This document shows, piece after piece, positions 16,794-26,231 of a DNA stretch of 64,000 bases (position 1 is the stretch's first letter; every line of letters starts with the position of its first letter). The DNA is from Burkholderiales bacterium. Lineage in GTDB: Bacteria; Pseudomonadota; Gammaproteobacteria; Burkholderiales; Casimicrobiaceae. The position numbers were made by a program, and so were the translations under genes. The notes beneath the pieces are model-generated. The model searched no databases and was not told the origin of the DNA. It worked only from the letters and a program-made list of their open reading frames with translations. Location: positions 19,729 through 83,728 of the forward strand of contig JAICKU010000007.1 of the NCBI GenBank assembly GCA_025927765.1, in the 5' to 3' direction.

Positions 16794-17102
16794 GTGAGTG
16801 CGCATCTGCCGCCGCTGCTCGCGTGGCTCGTCGCGGCGCTGGTCGTCGCCGGCGCGGGATTCGCGCTGATCGGATCGATCGGCCTGTTGCGCCTCTCCAC
16901 GTTCTACGAGCGCATCCACCCGCCGACGATGGGCACGACGCTCGGTCTCGGCCTGATCCTGCTCGCCTCGATGCTGCAGTTCTCGACGCTGGAGTCGCGG
17001 CCCGTCGTCCACGAAATCGTGATCGCCGTGTTCGTCGTGCTGACGACACCGGTGACCTACGTGCTGCTCGTGCGCGCCGCACGGCAGCGCGACGGTCTGT
17101 GA
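16794..17102 (+). CDS. mrpG: Mrp antiporter subunit G
   Basis: MnhG/PhaG family, 102 residues, three helices, with GSIGLLRLSTFYERIHPPTMGTT near residues 28-50 and a TTPVTYVLLVRAA end. The start is GTG at 16794 with GGAGGG about seven to twelve bases upstream. It is the last gene of the Mrp operon and converges with putA, leaving only 15 bases between the stops. Confidence 0.87.
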   Translation: MSAHLPPLLAWLVAALVVAGAGFALIGSIGLLRLSTFYERIHPPTMGTTLGLGLILLASMLQFSTLESRPVVHEIVIAVFVVLTTPVTYVLLVRAARQRDGL

Positions 17103-17117
17103 GGCGCCGCCGGCGCC

Positions 17118-20100
17118 TTACCCGACGCTCATCAGGCTCGCGTTGCCGCCTGCCGCGGCCGTATTGATCGCCAGGCTGCGCTCGACGAGCAGGCGCTCGA
17201 CGACGAAGCCATCGCCCTTTGCCTCGAGCCGCGATTGAATGCCGACGATCGGGCCCGGCCGCTGCGCGAACGTCTGCGCGATGCGCGCGATCTCGTCGTG
17301 GCTGCCGGTCACGAGCACTGCGTCGAATTCGATATTCTCGTCACCGATCTCGATACGTTCGCGAACGCCGGCCGGCAGCACGGCGGCGAGGGCCTGCGCC
17401 CTGTCGCTGTGTCGCCACAGCGCGCGACTCCCCGCCGCCAGCACGACCGCGAGCTGCGCGAGCAGCGTGTCGTCGGTGGGCGCGATGCAAAGCACGCGGC
17501 GGCGCGGCAGCAGCGAATAGGTGTTGCGCTCGCCGGTGGGTCCGGCGAGGAGCCGCGTCTGGCCTGCGGGCGAGCGTGCGATGAGGGCTTCGCAGTCGCG
17601 CGCAAGCATCGCGTATCGCGGGTCCGACGCAAGCCACGCGCGTAGCGAGCGCAGGGGCGCAAGCCGTTGCGGCTCGGCATTCATCAAGGGTCCCGTCACG
17701 CGATCGACGTCGGCGTGCGCGAGCGGGGCGACGTCGCAGCGCGCCAGCAGCCGATGCAGGTACAGCGGGCCGCCGGCCTTCGGCCCGGTACCCGACAGGC
17801 CTTCGCCGCCGAACGGCTGCACGCCGACGACCGCGCCGATCACGTTGCGATTGACGTAGACGTTGCCCGCCCGCGCGCGCGATGCGACGAGATCGATCGT
17901 CTCGTCGATCCGGCTGTGCACGCCGAGCGTGAGGCCGTAGCCGGTCGCGTTGATCGCGTCGATCACCTGTGGCAGATCGTCGCGCCGGTAGCGAAAGACG
18001 TGGAGCACCGGGCCGAACACTTCGCGCGTGAGCTCGTCGACGCGGGCGAGCTCGATCAACGTGGGCGCCACGAAGCAGCCTGCGCGCAACGATGCGTCGC
18101 CGGCGTTCCATGCCAGGCGATCGACGCGCCGGCCGGCGGCGCGCATCGCGTCCACGTGCCGCTCGATCGCTGCGCGCGCGTCGTCGTCGATCACCGGGCC
18201 CACGTCGGTCGCGAGGCGCACCGTCGATCCCATCCGCAGCTCCCGCATGGCGCCGCGCAACATCGCGACGATGCGATCGGCGACGTCGTCCTGCACGCAC
18301 AGCGCGCGCAGCGCCGAACAGCGTTGCCCCGTGCTGTCGAACGCCGAGGCGACGACATCGGCGACCACCTGTTCGGCCAGCGCCGACGAATCGACGATCA
18401 TCGCGTTCTGGCCGCCGGTTTCGGCCACGAGCACCGGGAGACGGCCGCGCGCGTCGACGCGGCCCGCAAGGGCGTTCGCGATGTGGCGTGCGGCGTCGTT
18501 CGAGCCGGTGAAGAGCACGCCGCGCACCCGAACGTCGGCGACGAGCGCAGCGCCCACCGTCTCGCCGCGCCCCGGAAGCAACTGCACGGCTTGCCGCGGC
18601 ACGCCCGCGCCGTGCAGCAGCCGGATCGCCTGCGCCGCGATCAGCGGCGTCTGCTCGGCGGGCTTGGCGACGACGGCGTTGCCGGCCGCGAGCGCGGCAG
18701 CGACCTGCCCGGTGAAGATCGACAGCGGGAAGTTCCATGGGCTGATGCATGCGACGACGCCGAGCGCTTCGCTTCGCGCCGCGACGAGCGCACGCGCCTG
18801 CGCCGCGTAGTAGCGCAGGAAGTCGACCGCCTCGCGCACCTCGCCGATCGCGTTCGCGTACGTCTTGCCTGCTTCGCGGACGATCAGCGGCACGAGGCGT
18901 TCCATCTCGCCTTCCATCGCCTCTGCCGTAAGCTCGAGCATCGCGGCGCGCACGTCGACCGGCTTTGCGGCCCATGCATCGCATGCCGCTGCAGCGCGAT
19001 CGAGGGCGAGCGCGACGTCGGCGCGCGTCGCCTCGACGACTTCGCCCACGACGTCCGTTCGATCTGCAGGATTGCAAATCGCAAGCGGCGCTTGCGCGGC
19101 CGCGCCGAAGGTCGGCGACGCGCGCCAGCGCTGCGGGATCTGCACCGCATCCGCGAGCGACGCGAGCCGCGCTTCGTCGGTGAGGTCGAGCCCCGACGAA
19201 TTCCTGCGCACGTCGCCGAAGAGCGCGCGCGGCAGCGGAATGCGCGGATGCGGCGCACCGAGGACGCCGCTTGCTGCCGCGTCGCGTTCGACGAGCGCCA
19301 CGGGATCGGCAATCAGCTCGTCGATCGGAATCGACGGATCGGCGATGCGGTTGACGAACGACGTGTTCGCGCCGTTCTCGAGCAGGCGCCGCACGAGGTA
19401 CGCGAGCAGCGTTTCGTGCGTGCCGACGGGCGCATAGATGCGGCAGGGCCGGCCGAGGCCCCCGGCGGACGCCTTCGCCACCACCTGCTCGTACAGCGGT
19501 TCGCCCATGCCGTGCAGGCATTGGAACTCGTATTGGCCCGGCACGAACGCCTGCGGGCCCGCCATTTCGTAGACGGCGGCGAGCGTGTACGCGTTGTGCG
19601 TCGCGAATTGCGGGTAGAGGTGCAGTGGCGCCGCAAGCAGCTTCCGCGCGCACGCGAGGTACGACACGTCGGTGTGCGCCTTGCGCGTGTACACGGGATA
19701 ATCTTCGAGGCCGTCGACCTGCGCGCGCTTGATCTCGCTGTCCCAATACGCGCCCTTGACGAGGCGCACCATCAGCCGGCGCTCGCTGCGCTGCGCGAGA
19801 TCGACCAGGACATCGATCGCAAACGGGCAGCGCTTCTGGTACGCCTGCACGACGAAGCCCACGCCGTTCCATCCAGCGAGCCCGGGCTCGAAGCACAGGC
19901 GCTCGAGGAGATCGAGCGACAGGTCGAGGCGCTCGGCTTCCTCGGCGTCGATGTTGAGGCCGACGTCGAGTCGGCGCGCCTGGAGCGCGAGATGGGCGAG
20001 CCGCGGATAGAGCTCGGCCATCACCCGTTCGTGCTGCGAGCGAACGTAACGCGGATGCAGCGCGGAGAGCTTGATCGAGATGCCGTTGCCGTCATGGACG

Positions 20101-20867
20101 CCGCGGCCCGACGAGGTCTGGCCGATCGCGTCGATCGCGTGCTCGTACGCGGCGAGATAGCGCTGCGCGTCGTCGTCGGTCATCGCGGCTTCGCCCAGCA
20201 TGTCGAACGAATAGCGAAAGCCCTGCGCTTCACGGCGGCGCCCCTTGGCGAGCGCCTCGCCGATCGTCTCGCCCGCGACGAACTGCTCGCCCATCAGGCG
20301 CATCGCGAGGTCGACGCCGCGGCGCACGATCGGCTCGCCGCTACGTGCAATGAGGCGCGTGAGCGCGTTCGCGAGGCCCGTTTCATTGTGCGTCGAAACC
20401 AGCCGGCCGGTCAGCAGCAGTCCCCACGCTGCGGCATTGACGAAGAGCGACGCGCTTTGCCCGACGTGCTCGCGCCAGTTGCCGCGCGACACCTTGTCTC
20501 GGATCAGCGCATCGCGCGTGGCCATGTCGGGAATGCGCAACAGCGCCTCGGCGAGGCACATGAGCGCGATGCCTTCGGGCGACGACAGCGCGAATTCCTG
20601 CAGCAGGCGCTGCACGCGGCCTTCACGGCCGGTGCCCGCACCGCGCGCGCGCAGGTTCACTGCTAGATGGAAGGCGAGGGCGTGCGCGGCTTCCGCCTGC
20701 GCCGGCGGCAGCCGTGCCGCGTCGAGAAGCGACGAAACGCACTGCGGCTCCGGGGCGCGATACGCGCGCGTGACGGCGGTGCGCAGCGGCGCTTGCGGAT
20801 GGACCTCGAGCGCGAACGCGGCGAAGGCGGACCTGTCTTCGTCGTTGCGGTCGTGCTCGTTGGGCAT
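17118..20867 (-). CDS. putA: Bifunctional proline dehydrogenase/P5C dehydrogenase PutA
   Basis: Oxidises proline to glutamate in two steps. The 1249-residue protein has an alpha domain (about 60-170), an FAD proline dehydrogenase barrel (about 190-480, with VRLVKGAYWDSEIKRAQ and a late CRIYAPVGTHETLLAYLVRRLLENG), and an NAD aldehyde dehydrogenase domain (about 530-1000, with ISPWNFPLSIFTGQ and catalytic Cys850 in GQRCSALRAL). A further C-terminal aldehyde-dehydrogenase-like domain ends in NTAAAGGNASLMSVG, as in long type-B PutAs. The N-terminus lacks the ribbon-helix-helix DNA-binding domain of E. coli PutA, so it is probably not an autorepressor. No strong ribosome-binding site precedes the ATG at 20867. 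Confidence 0.93.
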   Translation of the reverse strand: MPNEHDRNDEDRSAFAAFALEVHPQAPLRTAVTRAYRAPEPQCVSSLLDAARLPPAQAEAAHALAFHLAVNLRARGAGTGREGRVQRLLQEFALSSPEGIALMCLAEALLRIPDMATRDALIRDKVSRGNWREHVGQSASLFVNAAAWGLLLTGRLVSTHNETGLANALTRLIARSGEPIVRRGVDLAMRLMGEQFVAGETIGEALAKGRRREAQGFRYSFDMLGEAAMTDDDAQRYLAAYEHAIDAIGQTSSGRGVHDGNGISIKLSALHPRYVRSQHERVMAELYPRLAHLALQARRLDVGLNIDAEEAERLDLSLDLLERLCFEPGLAGWNGVGFVVQAYQKRCPFAIDVLVDLAQRSERRLMVRLVKGAYWDSEIKRAQVDGLEDYPVYTRKAHTDVSYLACARKLLAAPLHLYPQFATHNAYTLAAVYEMAGPQAFVPGQYEFQCLHGMGEPLYEQVVAKASAGGLGRPCRIYAPVGTHETLLAYLVRRLLENGANTSFVNRIADPSIPIDELIADPVALVERDAAASGVLGAPHPRIPLPRALFGDVRRNSSGLDLTDEARLASLADAVQIPQRWRASPTFGAAAQAPLAICNPADRTDVVGEVVEATRADVALALDRAAAACDAWAAKPVDVRAAMLELTAEAMEGEMERLVPLIVREAGKTYANAIGEVREAVDFLRYYAAQARALVAARSEALGVVACISPWNFPLSIFTGQVAAALAAGNAVVAKPAEQTPLIAAQAIRLLHGAGVPRQAVQLLPGRGETVGAALVADVRVRGVLFTGSNDAARHIANALAGRVDARGRLPVLVAETGGQNAMIVDSSALAEQVVADVVASAFDSTGQRCSALRALCVQDDVADRIVAMLRGAMRELRMGSTVRLATDVGPVIDDDARAAIERHVDAMRAAGRRVDRLAWNAGDASLRAGCFVAPTLIELARVDELTREVFGPVLHVFRYRRDDLPQVIDAINATGYGLTLGVHSRIDETIDLVASRARAGNVYVNRNVIGAVVGVQPFGGEGLSGTGPKAGGPLYLHRLLARCDVAPLAHADVDRVTGPLMNAEPQRLAPLRSLRAWLASDPRYAMLARDCEALIARSPAGQTRLLAGPTGERNTYSLLPRRRVLCIAPTDDTLLAQLAVVLAAGSRALWRHSDRAQALAAVLPAGVRERIEIGDENIEFDAVLVTGSHDEIARIAQTFAQRPGPIVGIQSRLEAKGDGFVVERLLVERSLAINTAAAGGNASLMSVG

Positions 20868-20907
20868 GCGGGTTTGCTCGATCGGCGCCGGTCGCGCGCT
20901 CGTTGCC

Positions 20908-20913
20908 TACAAT
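20908..20913 (+). promoter_or_regulatory. Candidate -10 element, Gfo/Idh gene
   Basis: TACAAT lies in the 68-base divergent gap between putA and the oxidoreductase gene, about 25 bases before the chosen start. No good -35 is seen at the right distance. Its position argues against translation starting at the in-frame ATG at 20912, which would overlap it. Confidence 0.35.
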
Positions 20914-20935
20914 GCGCGTCGCCAACGACGATGAG

Positions 20936-21982
20936 ATGACGATGGTGCGAACAAGGATAGCGGTGGCGGGCGCGGGTGTCATCGGACGCCGCCACATCGA
21001 ACTCGTGCGCGAGAGCGACGAAGCGACGCTGGTCGCGCTCGCCGATCCCGCGCCGCCTGCGGTCGATCTCGCGCGGACGCTTCGCGTGCCGCTCTTTCCG
21101 CGCCTCGACGCGCTGCTCGACGCCGTTCGTCCCGAGGCCGTGATCGTCGCCACGCCCAATGCGTCGCATGTCGCGGACGGCCTCGCGTGCGTGGCGAGCG
21201 GCATCCCGGCGCTCGTCGAAAAGCCGATCGCCGACACGCTCGAGGGCGCCGACGAACTCGTGCAAGCGGCCGAGCGCGCCGGCGTGCCGCTTCTCGTCGG
21301 TCATCATCGCCGGCACAGTCCGTTGCTCGCTGCGGCGCAAGCGATCGTCGACGAAGGCAGGCTCGGCCCGCTCGTCACGGTCACCGGCAGCGCCACGTTC
21401 CGCAAGCCCGATCGCTACTTCGCCGAGGCGCCCTGGCGCACGCAGCCGGGCGGCGGCCCTCTGCTCATCAACATGATCCACGAGGTCGACGACCTGCGCA
21501 TGCTCTGCGGCGACATCGTCGAGGTGCAGGCGATCGCATCGTCGGCGGCGCGCGGCCACGCCGTCGAGGATACGGCCGCGATCGTGCTGCGCTTTGCGAA
21601 CGGCGCGCTCGGCACGTTCATGCTCTCCGACAGCGCGGCGTCGGTGAAGAGCTGGGAGCAGACGAGCGGCGAGAACGCGATGTACGCACGTTGCGACGAC
21701 GAGGATTGCTACGTGCTGTCGGGCACGCGCGGCTCGCTCGGCGTGCCGACGATGCGCCTGCGCACCTACGACGGCGAAGCGTCGTGGACGGCGCCGTACG
21801 CGACGACGGTCGTCGACGCGCAGCGCGCCGATCCGCTCGTTCGGCAACTCAGCCATTTCTGCGCGGTGGCGCGCGGCGAAGCGCAACCGCGGGTCAGCGG
21901 TCGCGACGCCCTGGCAACGCTTCGCGTCACCCTCGCCATCGCGCGCGCGGCGGCCACCGGCGAGCGAATTGCGATCGCATGA
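20936..21982 (+). CDS. Gfo/Idh/MocA family oxidoreductase
   Basis: NAD(P)-dependent oxidoreductase, 348 residues. The Rossmann motif VAGAGVIGRRH starts near residue 10, followed by VIVATPNASHVADGLACVASGIPALVEKPIA, the family EKP signature near residues 95-99. The C-terminal domain contains GGGPLLINMIHEVDDLRMLCG, where the His lies in the usual catalytic region. Starts at 20912, 20936 and 20942 are in frame; 20936 or 20942 is preferred because the first overlaps a likely -10 box. Substrates in this family range from inositol to sugars and cannot be named. The gene stands alone, divergent from putA. Confidence 0.82.
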   Translation: MTMVRTRIAVAGAGVIGRRHIELVRESDEATLVALADPAPPAVDLARTLRVPLFPRLDALLDAVRPEAVIVATPNASHVADGLACVASGIPALVEKPIADTLEGADELVQAAERAGVPLLVGHHRRHSPLLAAAQAIVDEGRLGPLVTVTGSATFRKPDRYFAEAPWRTQPGGGPLLINMIHEVDDLRMLCGDIVEVQAIASSAARGHAVEDTAAIVLRFANGALGTFMLSDSAASVKSWEQTSGENAMYARCDDEDCYVLSGTRGSLGVPTMRLRTYDGEASWTAPYATTVVDAQRADPLVRQLSHFCAVARGEAQPRVSGRDALATLRVTLAIARAAATGERIAIA

Positions 21983-21992
21983 AGTGCCGCGG

Positions 21993-22044
21993 CAAGAAGT
22001 AGGGTTTCAAGAAGTAGAGTCCGTCCCTACTTTTCCCACTTCTC
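21993..22044. repeat. REPIN-like palindromic element, copy 2
   Basis: Contains AAGTAGAGTCCGTCCCTACTT (22012-22032), a near-perfect palindrome, flanked by a further AAGAAGTAGGG to the left and CCCACTTCTCG to the right that can pair around it. It fills much of the convergent gap between the oxidoreductase and antiporter genes, where it could also work as a bidirectional terminator. Confidence 0.6.
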
Positions 22045-22087
22045 GGGGGCGAGCGCTTCATGCGCCCGGTTGCCGCGTGAACGCGCC

Positions 22088-23677
22088 TCAGCGCGCAAGG
22101 CTTTGCCGCAGTCGCGCCTCCTCGAGATCGAGCTCGCGCTCGATGCGGCGGCGGGCTTCGTCGGTCAGGTGGTTCGCCTCGTAGGCGTCGCTGATGGCCG
22201 CGCGCTCGACGCCGATCATCTCGAGGCGCAGCATCACGTCCTGCATTTCCGCTGCGCCGCATTGCCCTTCGCGGCGATGCAGCGCCATTGCGCGCCGCTG
22301 CGACAACTCGTCGCCCAGCAGCGCGCGCGCTTCCGCGGCCGATGGCGCGGGCGTCGAAGTCAGGAAGCGCTGGGCGGCCTCGATGCCCGACAGACGCGCT
22401 TCCTGCTCCTCGTGCGCGTTCTGGGCGGCCTCGTCGGCGCCCACGCGATCGATGCCGAGGCGCCGTGCGACGGCGGGCAGCGCCGAGCCGAGCCCGACGA
22501 GCGTGAACACGACCACGCAGTACGTGGCGAACAGCACGACGTTGCGCTCGGGGAACGGCTGGCCGTCGATCGTCGCCGGCACCAGCAGCGCGGCGACGAG
22601 GCTCACCGCGCCGCGCAGGCCGCAGAACGCGATCATGAACGTGAAGCGCCACCCGGGCGCGGGGTTGGCGCGCGTGATGCCCGGGAAGATCTTGCGCGGC
22701 AGGTAGGTCGCGGCGAACACCCACGCGAAGCGCACGACCACCACCGCGAGCGTGACGAGCACGCCGGCGACGACTGCGCGCGTCCAGGTACCGTCGCCGA
22801 GCGCGCCGAACACTTCGCGCGCCTGCAGGCCGGCGAGGAAGAAGATCACCGCCTCGGTCGCCCAGACGACGAGGTCCCAGATGAAATAGCCCTGCAGTCG
22901 CGTGTCGGGACGGATGAGGCGGCGCCCGTTCCACGAGACATACAGCCCTGAAGCCACGCACGCGATGACGCCCGAGCCGCCGGCCGCATGCGCGGGCCAG
23001 AACGCGATGTACGGCGTCGCGAGCGCGAGCAGCACCTCGGCGCGCGCATCGGCGGCGAACTGTCGAACGCGCAGCATCAGCCAGCCGACGACGATGCCGA
23101 GGACGATCTCGCCGACGAGGATCGCGACGAACTCCATCACCGCCGACGTGAACGAGAACCCGCCGGTGACGACCGCGGCGGTGGCGAAGCTCAGCGTCAC
23201 CAGCGCCGTCGCGTCGTTGACGAGGCTTTCACCCTCGAGGATCGTGACGAGGCGCCGTGGCAGGTGCAGCGCACGCAGGATCGCGATCGGCGCGACGGCG
23301 TCGGGCGGCGACACGATGGCGCCGAGCACGAAGCCCACCGCCCACGGCATGCCGAGCGCGACATGCGCCAGCGCCGCGATGGCCGACGCGGTCGCGAGCA
23401 CGAGGCCGATCGCGAGCAGCATGATCGGTCGCAGGCTCGAGCGAAAGCCTCGCCAGCTCATGCCCACGCCCGACGAATAGAGGAGCGGCGGCAGCAGCCA
23501 CAGCAGCACGATGGCGGGGGTGAGCGACAGCGCCGGCATCCCGGGCACGAACGCGATGGCGGTGCCGGCCACGAGCATCAGCATCGGCGACGGCACGCCG
23601 AAGCGGCGCGCGATCACGCTGAGCGCGGCGACGAGCAGCATGAGTGGCACGGCGACGGCGCCGGCGGGGTCGTTCAT
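22088..23677 (-). CDS. CPA1-family Na+/H+ antiporter
   Basis: Inner-membrane cation/proton antiporter, 529 residues, of the NhaP/NHE (CPA1) family. About twelve helices span residues 5-420. The transport core is visible as GAIVSPPDAVAPIAIL and LEGESLVNDATALV, whose Asp residues bind the cation, and the later FCGLRGAVSLVAALLVP. A soluble C-terminal tail of about 100 residues is charged and helical. No partner gene adjoins. It is one of three separate monovalent cation/proton antiporter systems in the window. Confidence 0.88.
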   Translation of the reverse strand: MNDPAGAVAVPLMLLVAALSVIARRFGVPSPMLMLVAGTAIAFVPGMPALSLTPAIVLLWLLPPLLYSSGVGMSWRGFRSSLRPIMLLAIGLVLATASAIAALAHVALGMPWAVGFVLGAIVSPPDAVAPIAILRALHLPRRLVTILEGESLVNDATALVTLSFATAAVVTGGFSFTSAVMEFVAILVGEIVLGIVVGWLMLRVRQFAADARAEVLLALATPYIAFWPAHAAGGSGVIACVASGLYVSWNGRRLIRPDTRLQGYFIWDLVVWATEAVIFFLAGLQAREVFGALGDGTWTRAVVAGVLVTLAVVVVRFAWVFAATYLPRKIFPGITRANPAPGWRFTFMIAFCGLRGAVSLVAALLVPATIDGQPFPERNVVLFATYCVVVFTLVGLGSALPAVARRLGIDRVGADEAAQNAHEEQEARLSGIEAAQRFLTSTPAPSAAEARALLGDELSQRRAMALHRREGQCGAAEMQDVMLRLEMIGVERAAISDAYEANHLTDEARRRIERELDLEEARLRQSLAR

Positions 23678-23762
23678 CGAGCGTCGCTTCTAGTGGTTCG
23701 GGAAATCCGGATCGCGGGACGCATTATGCTGGCGGGGTGCGAGCACCGGCCCGAACTTTTCG

Positions 23763-25025
23763 ATGAGTCGACATGCGGTGGTCGTCGGCGCGGGCATCGT
23801 GGGCGCGATGTGCGCCGTGCACGCGTTGCGCGCCGGCCACGACGTGACGATCGTCGAGCCCGCGGAGCCGGGCGGCGACCAGGCGGCGAGCTCGGGCAAC
23901 CTGGGCTGGCTGTCGACGCACTCGGTCATCCCCACTGCGCAGCCCGGTACGTGGAAGAAGATCCCGGGCTACCTCAGCGACCCGCTCGGGCCGGTATCGC
24001 TCGAGTGGACGTACCTGCCGCGTGCGCTGCCGTGGCTCGTTCGCTACGTCGCCGGCGGCGCGACGTGGGCGCGCGTCGCCGGCACGGCGCACGCGCTGCG
24101 CAGCCTGCTCGTCGATGCGCCGCAGCTGCACGCCGAAATCGCGCAATCGGCGGGTGTGCCGGCGCTGATCGCGCGCACCGGCGTGCTGCACGTCTATCGC
24201 TCGCGCGACGCCTTCGCGCGTGACGCGATGGCGTGGCGCATGCGGCGCGACGTCGGCGTGAGCTGGCGCGAGCTCGATGCCGATGCATTGCGTCGCCGCG
24301 AGCCGGCGCTCGACGAGCGCTACACGTTCGCGGTGCACGTCGAGGAAGCCGGGCACTGCCGCGATCCTGCACGCTACACGCAGGCGCTCTTCGCGCACGC
24401 ACTCGGATCAGGAGCGCGGCATGTGCAGGCGCGCGCAACGGGATTGCGCATCGAAAGCGGACGGCTGCGTGCAGTGACCACCGACGCGGGCGACTTCGAT
24501 GCCGACGCGGCGGTGATCGCGGCGGGCAGCCGCTCGGCGCCGCTTGCGAAGGCCGCGGGCGACCGCGTGCCGCTGCTGACCGAGCGCGGCTACCACGCGT
24601 CGATCGACGCTCCCGAGGCATCGCCCGACACGCCGATCATGGCGATGGACGCGAAGGTGGTCGCGACGGCGATGAACGGCGGGTTACGCATCGGCGGCCA
24701 GGTGGAAATCGCGCCGCACGACGCCGCGCCGAACTGGCGCCGCGCGGCGGTGGTTCGCGATCTGGGCCTCGAGCTGTTTCCGGCGTTGCCGCGCAAGCTC
24801 GATCCTGGCCGCGTCCGGTATTGGCTCGGCCGGCGGCCGAGCACGCCCGACGGCCTGCCGTGCATCGGCTACGCGAGCGCGACGCGCGACGTCGTGTACG
24901 CGTTCGGCCACGGTCACGTCGGCTTGTCGGCGTCGGCGCGCACGGGGCACGTGGTGGCGCAACTGCTGTCTTGCGTGGCGCCCGAGATTCCGATGGCGCC
25001 GTTCGACGCGCGGCGCTTTCGCTGA
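23763..25025 (+). CDS. FAD-dependent D-amino-acid dehydrogenase-like oxidoreductase
   Basis: A 420-residue protein of the DAO/DadA family. The FAD-binding motif VVVGAGIVGAMCAVHAL is at the N-terminus, followed by SSGNLGWLS, a segment typical of DadA. The C-terminus has the second FAD contact, with GRRPSTPDGLPCIGYAS and FGHGHVGLSASARTG. It would oxidise a D-amino acid or related amine at the membrane, passing electrons to quinone; the actual substrate is not evident. A weak TATGCT-type -10 lies in the 85-base divergent gap upstream. Confidence 0.8.
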   Translation: MSRHAVVVGAGIVGAMCAVHALRAGHDVTIVEPAEPGGDQAASSGNLGWLSTHSVIPTAQPGTWKKIPGYLSDPLGPVSLEWTYLPRALPWLVRYVAGGATWARVAGTAHALRSLLVDAPQLHAEIAQSAGVPALIARTGVLHVYRSRDAFARDAMAWRMRRDVGVSWRELDADALRRREPALDERYTFAVHVEEAGHCRDPARYTQALFAHALGSGARHVQARATGLRIESGRLRAVTTDAGDFDADAAVIAAGSRSAPLAKAAGDRVPLLTERGYHASIDAPEASPDTPIMAMDAKVVATAMNGGLRIGGQVEIAPHDAAPNWRRAAVVRDLGLELFPALPRKLDPGRVRYWLGRRPSTPDGLPCIGYASATRDVVYAFGHGHVGLSASARTGHVVAQLLSCVAPEIPMAPFDARRFR

Positions 25026-25035
25026 CGCGTTGCCG

Positions 25036-26115
25036 TCAGTGCGCGGCGTCGATCACGCCACGCTTGACCTGATCGCGCTCCATCGATTCGAACAGCGCCT
25101 TGAAGTTGCCCTCGCCGAAGCCCTCGTCGCCCTTGCGTTCGATGAACTCGAAGAACACGGGACCGAACAGCGCCTCCGAGAAGATCTGCAGCAGCAGGCG
25201 GCGGCCGTTCTCGCCCGTGGTGCCGTCGACGAGCACGCCGCGCGCACGCAGGTCCTGCACGCGCTCGCCGTGTCCGGGCAGCCGCTCGTCGAGCATCTCG
25301 TAATACGTGTCCGGCGGCGGCGCCATCAGCGGCACGCCGGCTTCGCGCAGCCGGTCGAGCGTCGCCAGCAGATCGTCGGTGAGAAGCGCGATGTGCTGGA
25401 TGCCCTCGCCGTTGAACTTCATCAGGAATTCCTCGATCTGGCCGGTGGTGCGCGACGCTTCCTCGTTCAGCGGAATGCGGATCTTCCCGTCGGGCGCGGT
25501 CATCGCGCGCGACGTGAGGCCCGTGTATTCGCCCTTGATGTCGAAGTAGCGGATCTCGCGGAAGTTGAAGAGGCGCGCGTAGAAGTCGGCCCAGTACGCC
25601 ATGCGCCCGCGATACACGTTGTGCGTCAGGTGGTCGATCAGCCGCAACCCGTAACCCGCGGGCTTGCGCTCGACGCCGTCGAGGAACTCGAAGTCGATGT
25701 CGTAGATCGACTTGCCTTCGTCGTAGCGGTCGATCAGGTACAGCGGCGCGCCGCCGATGCCCCTGATCGCCGGCAGCCGCAGCTCCATCGGGCCGGTCGG
25801 CATGTCGACGGGCTGCGCGCCGAGCTCGAGCGCACGCCGGTACGCCCTGTGCGCGTCGTGCACGCGAAACGCCATGCCGCACGCCGACGGACCGTGCTCG
25901 GCCGCGAAGTAGTACGCGGCACTGCGCGGCTCGCGGTTGACGATGAAGTTGATCTCGCCCTGGCGGTAGAGCGCGACGTCCTTCGAGCGGTGGTTCGCGA
26001 CGTGCCTGAAGCCCATCTTCTCGAAGATCGGCTCGAGCAGGTTGGGTGTGGGGGACGCGAACTCGACGAATTCGAAGCCCGCGAGGCCCATCGGATTGTC
26101 GAAGAGGTCGGTCAT
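25036..26115 (-). CDS. hppD: 4-hydroxyphenylpyruvate dioxygenase
   Basis: Converts 4-hydroxyphenylpyruvate to homogentisate in tyrosine catabolism. The 359-residue length is normal. The iron ligands are His162 (IDHLTHNV), His241 ([10 protein letters not shown]) and Glu323 (FFEFIERKG), each one residue beyond the Pseudomonas numbering I recall. The C-terminal gate helix ([19 protein letters not shown]) is present. The ATG at 26115 has GAGGAG nine bases upstream. It is transcribed alone, convergent with the DadA-like gene; no homogentisate dioxygenase is nearby. Confidence 0.93.
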   Translation of the reverse strand: MTDLFDNPMGLAGFEFVEFASPTPNLLEPIFEKMGFRHVANHRSKDVALYRQGEINFIVNREPRSAAYYFAAEHGPSACGMAFRVHDAHRAYRRALELGAQPVDMPTGPMELRLPAIRGIGGAPLYLIDRYDEGKSIYDIDFEFLDGVERKPAGYGLRLIDHLTHNVYRGRMAYWADFYARLFNFREIRYFDIKGEYTGLTSRAMTAPDGKIRIPLNEEASRTTGQIEEFLMKFNGEGIQHIALLTDDLLATLDRLREAGVPLMAPPPDTYYEMLDERLPGHGERVQDLRARGVLVDGTTGENGRRLLLQIFSEALFGPVFFEFIERKGDEGFGEGNFKALFESMERDQVKRGVIDAAH

Positions 26116-26153
26116 GGCTCGCTCCTCGCTGGCGCGTTAACTTGAAACGTCAA

Positions 26154-26167
26154 AGGGATACGTCCCT
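26154..26167. other. Small hairpin between hppD and dctM
   Basis: AGGGA and TCCCT flank a four-base loop in the 116-base gap. On the minus strand it lies downstream of dctM and upstream of hppD, so it could be part of a weak terminator for the TRAP operon. No T-run follows. Confidence 0.3.
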
Positions 26168-26231
26168 CGTTGCCTGGACATCGAATCGACATGGTGACGG
26201 TGATCCGGCGGCGCCGTGAATGCCTCGGCGC

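Noticed and set aside
17667..20666. 999-codon plus-strand open frame opposite putA
   Set aside because: It is antisense to putA with an Arg/Asp/His-rich, domain-free translation typical of GC-rich shadow frames; putA has all its motifs on the other strand.
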